64,000 nt of DNA from Bradyrhizobium sp. AUGA SZCCT0176 (GTDB lineage: Bacteria > Pseudomonadota > Alphaproteobacteria > Rhizobiales > Xanthobacteraceae), in the NCBI RefSeq assembly GCF_018130145.1, contig NZ_JAFCMB010000003.1, positions 496,001-560,000 on the forward strand, read 5' to 3'. Positions within the stretch are counted from its first letter, which is position 1, and the number at the start of each line of letters is the position of its first letter. This document shows, piece by piece, positions 48,182-56,413 of this stretch. The translations under genes and the position numbers were made by a program. The notes below the pieces were generated by a model, which was given only the letters and a program-made list of their open reading frames with translations, was not told the DNA's origin and searched no databases.

Positions 48182-48208
48182 GACGAACGATTATGCCCGC
48201 TGCCGACA
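48182..48208 (-). promoter_or_regulatory. Candidate ECF42-type promoter TGTCGG-N17-CGTC (YCII-sigma operon, autoregulation)
   Basis: TGTCGG (48203-48208) and CGTC (48182-48185) on the minus strand have a 17-nt spacer, 81 nt upstream of the YCII start. It matches the motifs before three other operons in the window and would make the sigma factor autoregulatory. Confidence 0.62.
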
Positions 48209-48359
48209 GCGGAGCGAAAGAAATTTTCGAGTGTTCCACGCCCGGTCAGAGACCGACAATCGAAATGCCGGCAGGTGCATGACAGCCATGACCACAGCCG
48301 GAATTACGATGATTTGGTCATTTGGTATCTCCCTTGCTTGGTGAAAGGAGGTTAGAGGA

Positions 48360-48461
48360 ATGGTTCAATCCTCAGAAGGTACCGGTCGCGCTGCGTGGCG
48401 ATACGAAGGGAAAATCAATGAAAAAAGGGGCGCTTGCGCTGCTGGTGCGTGGCGGGACTGA
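48360..48461 (+). other. Short frame behind a very strong Shine-Dalgarno, overlapping the ghrA start
   Basis: AAAGGAGGT (48344-48352) is followed after 7 nt by an ATG that opens a 33-codon frame (start MVQSSEGTGRAAWRYEG). It overlaps the first codons of the reductase gene in another frame. It could be a leader peptide coupled to the reductase gene, or the ribosome site may serve something I cannot see. The remaining leader 48209-48343 shows no gene I can support. Confidence 0.3.
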
Positions 48462-49383
48462 TAACTGGGCAGCGTCGCGGTGGATGAAGCGGTTTGGCGA
48501 CGTCTGCCCGGATCGCTCCATAGTGGAGATGCCGGATGCGTCGTTCGACCCGGCCGAGGTCCATTACGCCGCGGTGTGGAAGCCGAAGCCCGGGGAGCTC
48601 GCCGCTTTCAGGAATTTGCGTATCATCTTCAATCTCGGCGCCGGCGTCGATGCGCTGATGGTGGATTCCACGCTGCCCGACGTGCCGCTGGTGCGGGTCG
48701 CGGTCCCCGATTTGACCGAGCGGATGACGGAATATGTCGTGCTGCACGCGCTGATGCATCACCGGCAGGAGCTTTATCTGCGCGAGAGCCAGCGGGTGAA
48801 ACGCTGGTCGCCGCAGCCGCAATGGGCGGCCGGCGCGATCACGGTCGGCATCATGGGGCTGGGCGCGCTGGGTGCCCATGCCGCCGGCGTCCTCAAACAT
48901 GTCGGCTTCAAGGTCGTGGGCTGGAGCCGCAGCCCCAAGGAGATCGCCGGCGTCCCCTGCTTTCACGGCGAGCAGCAATTGGAAGCGTTTTTGCGGCAGA
49001 CCGACATTTTGGTCAGCCTGCTGCCGCTAACGACGGATACGCGCGGTATCCTCAATCGCGCCGTGTTCGAAAAACTCAACCGCTCAAGCCCAATGGGCGC
49101 GCCGGTCCTGATCAATGCCGGCCGCGGGGCTTCGCAGAACGAGGCGGATATTCTGAGCTGCCTGGAAGACGGCACGCTCGGCGGCGCCTCGCTCGACGTC
49201 TACGTCACGGAGCCCTTGCCTGCCGACAGCCCGTTCTGGACCCATCCGAAGGTCGTGCTGACCCCGCACAACGCCGCCGATACCGACCCCGAGGAAATCT
49301 CGAAATACGTCGCGCGCCAGATCGAGCGCTTCGAGGCCGGCGGAGCGCTCGAGAACGTGGTGGATCGCAAGCAAGGGTATTGA
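48418..49383 (+). CDS. ghrA: Glyoxylate/hydroxypyruvate reductase A-like dehydrogenase
   Basis: The 321-residue D-2-hydroxyacid dehydrogenase has the NAD(P)-binding VGIMGLGALG, LPLTTDTRGILN, the catalytic arginine in INAGRGASQNEADI, Glu in DVYVTEPLP and His in LTPHNAAD. Length and the early NLGAGVDALM motif fit the GhrA group, which reduces glyoxylate and hydroxypyruvate. The ATG at 48418 with GAAGGGAAA upstream matches the family N terminus (MKKGALALLVRGG). It is divergent from the ECF42 operon. Confidence 0.88.
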   Translation: MKKGALALLVRGGTDNWAASRWMKRFGDVCPDRSIVEMPDASFDPAEVHYAAVWKPKPGELAAFRNLRIIFNLGAGVDALMVDSTLPDVPLVRVAVPDLTERMTEYVVLHALMHHRQELYLRESQRVKRWSPQPQWAAGAITVGIMGLGALGAHAAGVLKHVGFKVVGWSRSPKEIAGVPCFHGEQQLEAFLRQTDILVSLLPLTTDTRGILNRAVFEKLNRSSPMGAPVLINAGRGASQNEADILSCLEDGTLGGASLDVYVTEPLPADSPFWTHPKVVLTPHNAADTDPEEISKYVARQIERFEAGGALENVVDRKQGY

Positions 49384-49390
49384 TTGGGAT

Positions 49391-49535
49391 GTCGTCCCGG
49401 CCTTGAGCACAGATGCGCAATTGCGCATCGGGGGACCCATAACCACCGGCGATTATTGGTTTGCACGCTGATCGTTGCCTTCTTGTCAGACAACATCCGC
49501 CGCGGCGTATGGGTCCCGGCCTTCGCCGGGACGAC
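49391..49535. repeat. Composite palindromic repeat with GATGCGCAATTGCGCATC core, second copy
   Basis: Outer arms gtcgtcccgg and ccgggacgac; the 18-bp palindrome is at 49412-49429. It lies between the convergent ghrA and TetR genes and reaches to within 2 nt of the TetR stop. Confidence 0.85.
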
Positions 49536-49537
49536 AA

Positions 49538-50248
49538 CTACCCCCGCGCCATCACATCGACCGCGCCGTTGACGAGCGCTTCCAGTTCGGCGCGCGGCAT
49601 CTGGGCGCGGGCGCGGATTGCGATGGTGTGGATCGTCGCCGACGCGAGATTCGCCAGCACTTGCGGATCGGCGGAGGCGGACAGTTCACCCCGTTCCTGG
49701 GCGATCTTGAACAGACGGGCGAAGAAGCGGTCCATCTCGACGAGGCCGCTGACCACCAGGGCGCGGATGTCAGGGTCGAACACCGCTTCCGAAGTCGCGG
49801 TCATCACTGTGAAGCAGCCGCGCGGGCCGCCTTCGCCCGACAGATACATGTCGAGCGCGATGCCATAGATCCGAAGCAGCATCGGCCGCAGCGGCATGTC
49901 GGCCGCGAAGGCTTCGCCCATCCGCGCGCGGGCGCGGTTGCGGTAGCTCTCATAGGTCTTCTTGTAGAGTTCGCGCTTGTCGCCGAACGCGCCATAGAGG
50001 CTCGGCCGGTTCATGCCGGTGGCGGCGCTGAGATCGTCGAGCGAGGTCGCGGCAAATCCGTCCTTCCAGAACACATCGAGCGCGCGGGACAGCGCCACGT
50101 CGGGCTCATAGGCGCGCGGCCGGCCGCGGCGTTTTGGTGGGGCGCCGCCGGCCGGGGGCTGCGGCTTCGCAGGCTGAGGCTTTGCGGGCTTCAGCGATGC
50201 AGCCTCCGGCCGGGCCCGTGGCGCCGGTGGGTTTCTTTTTTGTACCAT
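49538..50248 (-). CDS. TetR family regulator with AT-hook-like basic N terminus
   Basis: The 236-residue regulator begins with a Pro/Lys-rich extension ending in PPKRRGRPRAY, a sequence like an AT-hook. It continues with a TetR helix-turn-helix (FAATSLDDLSAATGMNRPSLYGAFGDKRELY, about residues 64-95). The C-terminal part is of the TetR type seen in regulators next to reductases and transferases. It is divergent from a GST gene with 109 bp between starts, so it likely controls that gene. Confidence 0.9.
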   Translation of the reverse strand: MVQKRNPPAPRARPEAASLKPAKPQPAKPQPPAGGAPPKRRGRPRAYEPDVALSRALDVFWKDGFAATSLDDLSAATGMNRPSLYGAFGDKRELYKKTYESYRNRARARMGEAFAADMPLRPMLLRIYGIALDMYLSGEGGPRGCFTVMTATSEAVFDPDIRALVVSGLVEMDRFFARLFKIAQERGELSASADPQVLANLASATIHTIAIRARAQMPRAELEALVNGAVDVMARG

Positions 50249-50249
50249 C

Positions 50250-50300
50250 TTGCAAATAATCCTTGACGCTTATTTATACTGAGCGGTACATAAATCAAGC
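50250..50300. promoter_or_regulatory. Divergent TetR/GST promoter region with imperfect dyad
   Basis: A -10-like TATACT (50275-50280) lies next to the AT-rich imperfect inverted repeat ATTTATAC ... GTACATAAAT (about 50272-50295). It is the best candidate for the operator of the neighbouring TetR protein, but symmetry is not perfect. Confidence 0.35.
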
Positions 50301-50357
50301 TTAGCCGTTACGACCGCCTGAACCCAAGCGCAAAAGTGACCCAAGGGAGATTCGTAC

Positions 50358-51002
50358 ATGGACCTTTATTTCTCGCCCCTCGCCTGCTCGATGGCAACCA
50401 GGATCGCGCTGTATGAGGCCGGCAGCCAGGCCAACTTCATCGAGGTCGACCCCAAGACCAAACGCGTGTTGAAGGACGATTCGGATTTCTACGCGGTCAA
50501 TCCACTCGGCCTCGTACCCGTGGTGCGGACCGACGACGGCGTGACGCTGACCGAGAACGCCGCGATCCTGCAGCACGTCGCCGAGCGCTTGTCCGATTCC
50601 GATATCGGGGCAAGACCCGGCATCGAACGCTCGAAGCTGCAGCAATGGCTGTGCTTCATCGGCACCGAACTGCACAAGGGCCTGTTCACGCCGCTGCTCG
50701 GCAAGACCGTGCCGGCGGAGGTCAAGGCCTATACGCTGGAGCGGTATCTGTCGCGCCTCGACTACCTCAACAAATATCTCGAGGGGCGTGAATTCGTGCT
50801 CGACCATTTCAGCGTGGCGGATGCCTATCTCACCACCGTGCTGAACTGGAGCATCGCAACCCCGATGATCGACTTTTCGAAATATCCAGCCGTGAAGGAT
50901 TATCTCGAGCGGATGAAGAAGCGGCCGAGCGTGGCCAAGGCGCTGGCCGAAGAGTTCGACCTCTACAAGGCCGAGATCGCGCGCCACAAGGCGGCGGCGT
51001 AA
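50358..51002 (+). CDS. Glutathione S-transferase, beta-class-like
   Basis: The 214-residue protein starts MDLYFSPLACSMATRIALYEA. The Cys10 in SPLACS is the active-site cysteine of bacterial beta-class GSTs, and NPLGLVPVVRTDDGVTLTENAAIL holds the glutathione-binding part. The C-terminal helical domain includes HFSVADAYLTTVLNW. The ATG is preceded by AAGGGAG with good spacing. It probably detoxifies electrophiles and responds to the divergent TetR regulator; this last point is inference. Confidence 0.93.
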   Translation: MDLYFSPLACSMATRIALYEAGSQANFIEVDPKTKRVLKDDSDFYAVNPLGLVPVVRTDDGVTLTENAAILQHVAERLSDSDIGARPGIERSKLQQWLCFIGTELHKGLFTPLLGKTVPAEVKAYTLERYLSRLDYLNKYLEGREFVLDHFSVADAYLTTVLNWSIATPMIDFSKYPAVKDYLERMKKRPSVAKALAEEFDLYKAEIARHKAAA

Positions 51003-51021
51003 GGCACTATCTCACCACGAG

Positions 51022-51138
51022 TCGTCCCGGCGAAGGCCGGGACCCATACCGCGGAATCTTTCGGTTGGGCAGTTTGGTTGACGTCTTTCGCAAAACTGCT
51101 CCCGGTGGTTATGGGTCCCGGCTCAAGGCCGGGACGAC
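51022..51138. repeat. Palindromic repeat (gtcgtcccgg ... ccgggacgac), third copy
   Basis: Outer arms as in 49391-49535, and inner gggacccata/tatgggtccc inverted repeats, but without the 18-bp palindrome. It separates the convergent GST and TetR genes. Confidence 0.85.
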
Positions 51139-51161
51139 GTGGATAGCGAACGCCACCAATC

Positions 51162-51737
51162 TCATTTCGCCAGCAGCCTCGCCTTCATATCCACCAGCGC
51201 CTGCCCGAACACCTTTGTATCGTCGAGCGCCCGCGCCAGCACCAGCGCGCCCTGAATGGTCAGCAGCGCATCCGCGGATCGCCGCCGCGCGACGCTTGTG
51301 CTCAGCCCGGCGCGCCGCAGCGTTTGCGCCAGCGCATCGTTCCAGCGGCTGAAATAATCCTGCACCTGCGAGCTGAAAATATCCCGCGATGCCCCGAGCG
51401 CAATCACGCCGACCAGGCAGACGCGGTGGCCCGAGCGGAAATAGCGATCGACACCCGCAGTCATGTCGGCAATCGCCTGTGCGGGATCATCGGACTTGCG
51501 CAGGGCCGCGAAGATATTGACCTCGAACCAGTGATCGATCTCGGCCAGGACTTCCGCGGCCATCTGCGCTTTGCCGTCGGGGAAGAAATGATAGAGGCTG
51601 CCCTTCCCCAAACCCGTGGCCTTGCCGATCAGCGCCAGCGTCGCGCCTTCATAGCCGTGGCTGCGGAACACCTCCGAGATCAGCGGCAACAGATCGGCGC
51701 GTTCGGAAACGGTCCTGGCTATAGTTCCCTTGGCCAT
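51162..51737 (-). CDS. TetR family regulator of the DUF1348 operon
   Basis: The 191-residue regulator has a helix-turn-helix at about 32-54 (ATLALIGKATGLGKGSLYHFFPDGK), the form seen in TetR proteins with the KGSLYHHF motif that respond to electrophiles. The C-terminal domain has VCLVGVIALG with a cysteine. Its ATG lies 7 nt after the DUF1348 stop, so both are co-transcribed. The perfect palindrome at 52246-52263 upstream of that gene is its likely operator. Confidence 0.9.
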   Translation of the reverse strand: MAKGTIARTVSERADLLPLISEVFRSHGYEGATLALIGKATGLGKGSLYHFFPDGKAQMAAEVLAEIDHWFEVNIFAALRKSDDPAQAIADMTAGVDRYFRSGHRVCLVGVIALGASRDIFSSQVQDYFSRWNDALAQTLRRAGLSTSVARRRSADALLTIQGALVLARALDDTKVFGQALVDMKARLLAK

Positions 51738-51744
51738 GGCTTCA

Positions 51745-52212
51745 CTAGAACGGGCTGTCGCTCAAGCCCGTGACATCCGCCGGACGCGGTCCGGGCGCGG
51801 CCCAGTGAAAGCGGCGCTCTTTCTCGGCAATCTCGACATCGTTGATGCTGGCCTCGCGCCGGCGCATCAGGCCGTGCTCGTCGAACTCCCATTGCTCGTT
51901 GCCGTAGGAGCGGTGCCACTGCCCGGCAGCGTCATGCCATTCATACTGGAAGCGCACCGCGATGCGGTTGGCGTCGAAGGCCCAGAGATCCTTGATCAGG
52001 CGATATTCTTGCTCCTTCGCCCATTTGCGGGTGAGGAATTCGACGATCGCCTCGCGGCCCTGAAAAAATTCAGCGCGGTTCCGCCATCGGCTGTCCTCGG
52101 TATAGGCCAGCGAGACGCGCACGGGATCGCGCGAATTCCAGGCGTCCTCCGCCATGCGGGCCTTCTGGGCTGCGGTCTCCCGCGTGAACGGCGGCAATGG
52201 CGGACGCGACAT
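51745..52212 (-). CDS. DUF1348 (NTF2-like) protein
   Basis: The 155-residue protein has the DUF1348 signature: [20 protein letters not shown] and [23 protein letters not shown], then [22 protein letters not shown] and INDVEI near the end. It has an NTF2-like fold of unknown substrate, common in soil bacteria next to TetR regulators. The first gene of a two-gene operon controlled by its own TetR protein. A palindromic operator lies 34 nt upstream of the ATG. Confidence 0.9.
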   Translation of the reverse strand: MSRPPLPPFTRETAAQKARMAEDAWNSRDPVRVSLAYTEDSRWRNRAEFFQGREAIVEFLTRKWAKEQEYRLIKDLWAFDANRIAVRFQYEWHDAAGQWHRSYGNEQWEFDEHGLMRRREASINDVEIAEKERRFHWAAPGPRPADVTGLSDSPF

Positions 52213-52245
52213 CTGACATCTCCAGCTTTTGAACAGAACTGGAGA

Positions 52246-52263
52246 CTGTACCGATCGGTACAG
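52246..52263. promoter_or_regulatory. Perfect 18-bp palindromic operator of the DUF1348-TetR operon
   Basis: CTGTACCGATCGGTACAG is fully symmetric and lies between the start of the DUF1348 gene and ybgC. The tgtaccGATCggtaca form is typical of TetR operators. Confidence 0.8.
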
Positions 52264-52284
52264 AGAGTCAAGTATTCCGCAGAG

Positions 52285-52734
52285 TCACTCCAGATCGGCC
52301 TTCATCAACAGCCGCAGCGATTTCGGGATCGGCTGGGCCCTACCCTCGCAGATGAACGCGACGCGCACCTTGGCGGTGACCAGCGCCTCTTCACCGCGCC
52401 GCACTTCCTGCGCCAGCGTGATCGAGGCGCCCTTCACCGCGATCGGCCAGGTCACCACATCGAGCAGATCGTCCATCCGCGCCGGGCGCAGGAAATCGAT
52501 CTCCATCGAGCGGACCACGAAGGCGAAACCCGGCGTCTCCGCCTGCGCCTGCTCGAACAGCGCATGCTGATCGGCCCCCATCAGCCGCAGATGATTGGTG
52601 CGGCCGCGCTCCATGAAGCGCAGATAATTGGCGTGATAGACGATGCCGGAGAAATCCGTGTCCTCGTAATAGACGCGGACCTGCATGTGATGGCGGCCGT
52701 CGCGGACCTCGCCGTCGATGTGGGGTAAAGTCAA
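52285..52734 (-). CDS. ybgC: Tol-Pal associated acyl-CoA thioesterase
   Basis: The 149-residue hot-dog thioesterase has the YbgC motif YYEDTDFSGIVYHANYLRF (residues 22-40), with the catalytic aspartate and histidine, then FLRPARMDDLLDVVTWP. In most relatives it directly precedes tolQ; here about 23 kb separate them. YbgC acts on short- or long-chain acyl-CoA/ACP and is linked to phospholipid metabolism near the Tol system. A run of core genes (ruvB upstream) continues on the same strand. Confidence 0.93.
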   Translation of the reverse strand: MTLPHIDGEVRDGRHHMQVRVYYEDTDFSGIVYHANYLRFMERGRTNHLRLMGADQHALFEQAQAETPGFAFVVRSMEIDFLRPARMDDLLDVVTWPIAVKGASITLAQEVRRGEEALVTAKVRVAFICEGRAQPIPKSLRLLMKADLE

Positions 52735-52813
52735 TTGCGGCCCTCGATCGCCTGGAAAGCCATCGTTTTGCGCAAAATCCGCCTGCCGCGCAAGCGTAAC
52801 GCCTTGCGGCGGA

Positions 52814-53725
52814 TTACGCTACCACCGCACCCTGCCCGCCCAGGGTCACCAGCACGATCTCCGGGGGAACGCCGATGCGGAACGGCATGATGCTGCAGCC
52901 GAGGCCACCGGAGACGACGATGTCGTGCTTCATACGGATGTGGCCATAAGCGAGCCGTTGACCAGACGGTGCGACTGGCGACCAGCCCAGCAAACGCACC
53001 TGACCGCCATGGGTATGACCGGAGAGCTGCAGTGACACCCGCGACGGCACGCGCTTGGCGATGTCGGGCTCATGCGCCAGCAGAATAACCGGCGCGTCAT
53101 CGGTGACCTTCGCCAGCGTGGCGCCGAGATCGTCGACGCCGACCCGCCGCACCGGCCTGAAACGGCGTGCCGGGAAATAGGCCAGTTGATCGCCAAGGCC
53201 AGCCAGCCAGAACGGCCGCCCGTCCTTGGTGAGGCGCCTGGCGTCGTTGTCGTAAACCGGAATGCCTGACGCCTCCAGCGCGCGGCGGGCGAAGGTGTGC
53301 CCCTTGCCTTCGCGCTGCACTTCCTTGTCATCCCACCAATCGTGATTGCCGAGAATGGCGTGCACGCCGAGCGGGGCCTTCAGCCCGGCCAGCACCGGCG
53401 CCCATTCATCGGCCGGGATGAAGCGCGTCACCTTGCGGTGCCCGGCCACGTAGTCGCCGAGCATGACGATGACGTCGGCCTTCAGTGCGTTGGTTCGTTC
53501 AACGATCCCCTGGATGCGGTCGAGCGACATCCAGGGATCGCAGGCGTGCAGGTCGGTGATGACGGCGATCTTGAGCTTGAGATCGGTGGGCCATTGCGGC
53601 GGCGCAAGGTTGTATCGCGTGACGCGAAGCTGCAGCGCGGGTTCGGAGAATCCGTAGGCCGTGGTCGTGACGCCGAGGGCGCCCAATCCACCAAAGAATC
53701 GAAAGAAATGTCGGCGTGAAATCAT
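52814..53725 (-). CDS. Exported calcineurin-like metallophosphoesterase
   Basis: The 303-residue protein begins MISRRHFFRFFGGLGALG, a twin-arginine-type signal. The metallophosphoesterase motifs are complete: ITDLHACDP (Asp58, His60), MLGDYVAG (Asp91), ILGNHDWW (Asn127, His128), LLAHEPD and SGHTHGGQ. It resembles the YkuE group of UDP-sugar or phosphodiester hydrolases that act outside the membrane. The binuclear metal site is intact. It lies 79 nt upstream of ybgC on the same strand; no direct link to the Tol system is known to me. Confidence 0.92.
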   Translation of the reverse strand: MISRRHFFRFFGGLGALGVTTTAYGFSEPALQLRVTRYNLAPPQWPTDLKLKIAVITDLHACDPWMSLDRIQGIVERTNALKADVIVMLGDYVAGHRKVTRFIPADEWAPVLAGLKAPLGVHAILGNHDWWDDKEVQREGKGHTFARRALEASGIPVYDNDARRLTKDGRPFWLAGLGDQLAYFPARRFRPVRRVGVDDLGATLAKVTDDAPVILLAHEPDIAKRVPSRVSLQLSGHTHGGQVRLLGWSPVAPSGQRLAYGHIRMKHDIVVSGGLGCSIMPFRIGVPPEIVLVTLGGQGAVVA

Positions 53726-53816
53726 GGCTGGTCAATCGTGATGCATCGCAAACTTGGGCGGGTATTGAGCCGGAATTGGGGTGCGTTTGTGCAGATCGTC
53801 AGCAGTCGCATTAAGG

Positions 53817-54680
53817 TTACCACCTGTTCTCCCCGACCAGCGCGTCGAGCCGGTCCCTCAATTCGTCGGAGGCGCGGTAGTACCAGACGCCGCCCAAGAG
53901 ATCTCGAAAACGATCGCTGGCCTGCGCCTCGCGCTCGATGCGGTCGATGGTTTCCATGCTGATGACATCCTCGAGCGGACCGGCGGCGAGCAGCGAAAGC
54001 AGCGCCGGATTGGTCTCGATCTCGAGGATCGCGACGATCAGATCAATCGCCCTGTCCGGATCCTCACCACGCAATTCACTCTCATAATCCATCATCGCAA
54101 AGAAATTGTCATCGCGGTCGCAGTCGGATTTCGAATGTTGTTCGACCCAGGCGCGCGCCAGCTCCGGCAGCGTCATGGCTTCACAATCGAGCGGCTGTTT
54201 TGGAGTCCGTCGCGCGACGTCGTCGGCCTTCCAGCCCTTGAGGTCGGCGATCGCCTGGATGCGTTGCTTCAACGGCTTGTTTGGACCGAGCAGAACGCCG
54301 CCGAGCAGCCAGCGCAGCCGGGCGTTATTCTTCGCCTCGGCCTCGATCCGGTCGATCACGATTTCGCCGTGGGCATACATCAGCGACATCATGAACTTTT
54401 CATTGAGCTGCATCACGGTCGGTTTGTCGGATTCACTGCGCAGCACTTCAAGCGCAAGATCGAGCGCGCGATCCGGCTTGCGGTGCGGCAGATGATCGAA
54501 ATAGAGCTTGGCCGCCCAGGCGCCGGAAGTCTGGTCGCGCTTGCTCAGCCGCTGCAGCACAGCCCACAATGAGGCCAGCTCGTCGACAGGCATCGCGTTG
54601 AGGACGTCGGAATCGTCGGGCGTGCCCAGTTCCGGCGCTGCGACAATGGCCAGCACCTTGGCGTCTTCGGTTGATTTCAT
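53817..54680 (-). CDS. Unknown cytosolic protein with two internal repeats
   Basis: The 287-residue acidic, all-helical protein has no signal or membrane segment. Two related halves are visible: DRALDLALEVL...DRIEAEAKNNARLRWLLGG (about 80-145) and DRAIDLIVAIL...DRIEREAQASDRFRDLLGG (about 200-270). The ending LLGGVW/LLGGVL reminds me of DUF6869-type domains, which I cannot confirm. The ATG at 54678-54680 has GGAG 6 nt upstream. It lies 104 nt after ruvB, same strand. Function unknown. Confidence 0.7.
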   Translation of the reverse strand: MKSTEDAKVLAIVAAPELGTPDDSDVLNAMPVDELASLWAVLQRLSKRDQTSGAWAAKLYFDHLPHRKPDRALDLALEVLRSESDKPTVMQLNEKFMMSLMYAHGEIVIDRIEAEAKNNARLRWLLGGVLLGPNKPLKQRIQAIADLKGWKADDVARRTPKQPLDCEAMTLPELARAWVEQHSKSDCDRDDNFFAMMDYESELRGEDPDRAIDLIVAILEIETNPALLSLLAAGPLEDVISMETIDRIEREAQASDRFRDLLGGVWYYRASDELRDRLDALVGENRW

Positions 54681-54784
54681 CTGGCACTCCACGGCAAAAA
54701 CAGCCGGTCCCGCACGGAGGCGCGTCGCCGACTTGTCGATATTTACCGTTAGTGCGTGATTAGGCCGATTCGGTTCGATAGCGT

Positions 54785-55834
54785 TCAGTCATCGCTGTCA
54801 CCGCCGCCGAACAAGCCGAACTGCGCCGGATCGCGGGCGGGTTCGGCGAGGCCGAGATGCTTGAAGGCGTGCGAGGTCAACAGCCGGCCGCGCGGGGTGC
54901 GCTGGAGATAGCCACACTGGATCAGGAACGGCTCGATGATGTCCTCGATCGCATCGCGCGGCTCCGACAGCGCCGCCGCCATGGTTTCCACGCCGACCGG
55001 ACCGCCGCCATAGTTCAGCGCGATGGTCGAAAGATATCGCCGGTCCATCGCATCGAGGCCGGCGGCATCGACTTCCAGCGCGCTCAGCGCGTGGTCGGCG
55101 ATGGCGCGGTCGACAGAGCTGGCATCCGCGGCGGACGCAAAATCCCGCACCCGGCGCAGCAGCCGACCGGCGATGCGCGGCGTGCCGCGGGCGCGGCGCG
55201 CGATCTCGTTGGCGCCGTCAGGCGTCATGCCGATGTTGAGCACACGGGCGCCGCGTGTGACGATCTTCTCCAGCTCTTCCACGGTGTAGAAATTCAGCCG
55301 CACCGGAATGCCGAAGCGGTCGCGCAGCGGATTGGTGAGCAGGCCCGCGCGCGTCGTGGCGCCGACCAGGGTGAATTTCGCCAGCTCGATTTTCACGGAT
55401 CGCGCTGCCGGCCCCTCGCCGATGATGAGATCGAGCTGAAAGTCCTCCATCGCGGGATAGAGCACTTCCTCGACCGCCGGGCTGAGGCGATGGATTTCGT
55501 CGATGAACAGCACGTCGCGCTCTTCGAGATTGGTCAGCAGCGCTGCGAGGTCGCCGGCCTTGGCGATCACAGGGCCGGAGGTCGCGCGAAAGCCGACGCC
55601 GAGTTCACGCGCCACGATCTGCGCCAGCGTGGTCTTGCCGAGGCCGGGAGGACCGACGAACAGCACGTGATCCAGCGCCTCGCCGCGCTTGCGCGCCGCC
55701 TCGATGAAGATCGAAAGATTTTTCCGCGCCTGCGCCTGGCCGACGAACTCGGACAGCAATTGCGGGCGCAGCGCGGTGTCGCCGACATCGTCGGAACGGC
55801 GCTCGGGGGTGACGATGCGGGACGGTGTGTTCAT
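54785..55834 (-). CDS. ruvB: Holliday junction branch migration ATPase RuvB
   Basis: The 349-residue AAA+ motor drives branch migration with RuvA. Walker [15 protein letters not shown], Walker [12 protein letters not shown] and the sensor region [11 protein letters not shown] are intact, and the C-terminal winged helix includes [15 protein letters not shown]. The start overlaps the stop of a small membrane-protein gene by 4 nt. Two genes separate it from ruvA, where other bacteria often have ruvA and ruvB adjacent. Confidence 0.98.
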   Translation of the reverse strand: MNTPSRIVTPERRSDDVGDTALRPQLLSEFVGQAQARKNLSIFIEAARKRGEALDHVLFVGPPGLGKTTLAQIVARELGVGFRATSGPVIAKAGDLAALLTNLEERDVLFIDEIHRLSPAVEEVLYPAMEDFQLDLIIGEGPAARSVKIELAKFTLVGATTRAGLLTNPLRDRFGIPVRLNFYTVEELEKIVTRGARVLNIGMTPDGANEIARRARGTPRIAGRLLRRVRDFASAADASSVDRAIADHALSALEVDAAGLDAMDRRYLSTIALNYGGGPVGVETMAAALSEPRDAIEDIIEPFLIQCGYLQRTPRGRLLTSHAFKHLGLAEPARDPAQFGLFGGGDSDD

Positions 55835-56361
55835 GCGGCAGTTCTAGCACGATGAAGGGGTTTCGCGAGCCACCAGCACAGGCTGGCCGGAATGACCGCC
55901 AGCACGGCGAGGATCGCTGACAGCGACAGCGCCTGTCGTGCGGACCGGACATCCGGCAAGATCACGGCCGATGATTCCGAGGGCACCAAAAATATGCCGA
56001 ATACGACGAAACCGGCGACGGCAATGGCCGCGGCGAGCCACGCCATCCAGATCATGTTGATGCCGCCATAGACCGCAGCCAATGCGAATATCAGGCCGGC
56101 AGCGACCGATGGCAGGAACGCCGCGAGCATCGTCGCAAGTGCAAGCAGCACGATCGCGACAGAGACGATGGTACGCAGTGCTTCGAGTTCGAGAAGTGCG
56201 AGAAACATTTGCAGCAGCGCGGCGCCGAATCCGACCACGATCAGCGAAATCAGCGCCGCAATCGTCAGCGGTCCTGCAATGGAAAAAATCAGGACGATGC
56301 CGATCGCGCGCGCGAAACGCCCGGCAACGGCACCTGCAGAATAATCGCGGTACTCGCTCAC
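55831..56361 (-). CDS. Hypothetical four-helix membrane protein coupled to ruvB
   Basis: The 176-residue protein has four or five hydrophobic segments (from [19 protein letters not shown] on), rich in Ala, Leu and Val, and no recognised motif. It overlaps ruvB by 4 nt (ATGA), so it is translated from the ruv mRNA, yet no repair function is known for such a protein. The family is unknown to me. Confidence 0.7.
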   Translation of the reverse strand: MSEYRDYSAGAVAGRFARAIGIVLIFSIAGPLTIAALISLIVVGFGAALLQMFLALLELEALRTIVSVAIVLLALATMLAAFLPSVAAGLIFALAAVYGGINMIWMAWLAAAIAVAGFVVFGIFLVPSESSAVILPDVRSARQALSLSAILAVLAVIPASLCWWLAKPLHRARTAA

Positions 56362-56413
56362 TTCGCCAGTTCCTTCAAGAAAGCGTCTTCATGCGGCTGC
56401 TCGTCGCTCAGCT

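Noticed and set aside
48258..48355. Frame ending LVIWYLPCLVKGG upstream of ghrA as a possible modified-peptide precursor
   Set aside because: Its only start is a GTG without ribosome site and no maturation enzyme is nearby; overlaps better explained by the ghrA leader.
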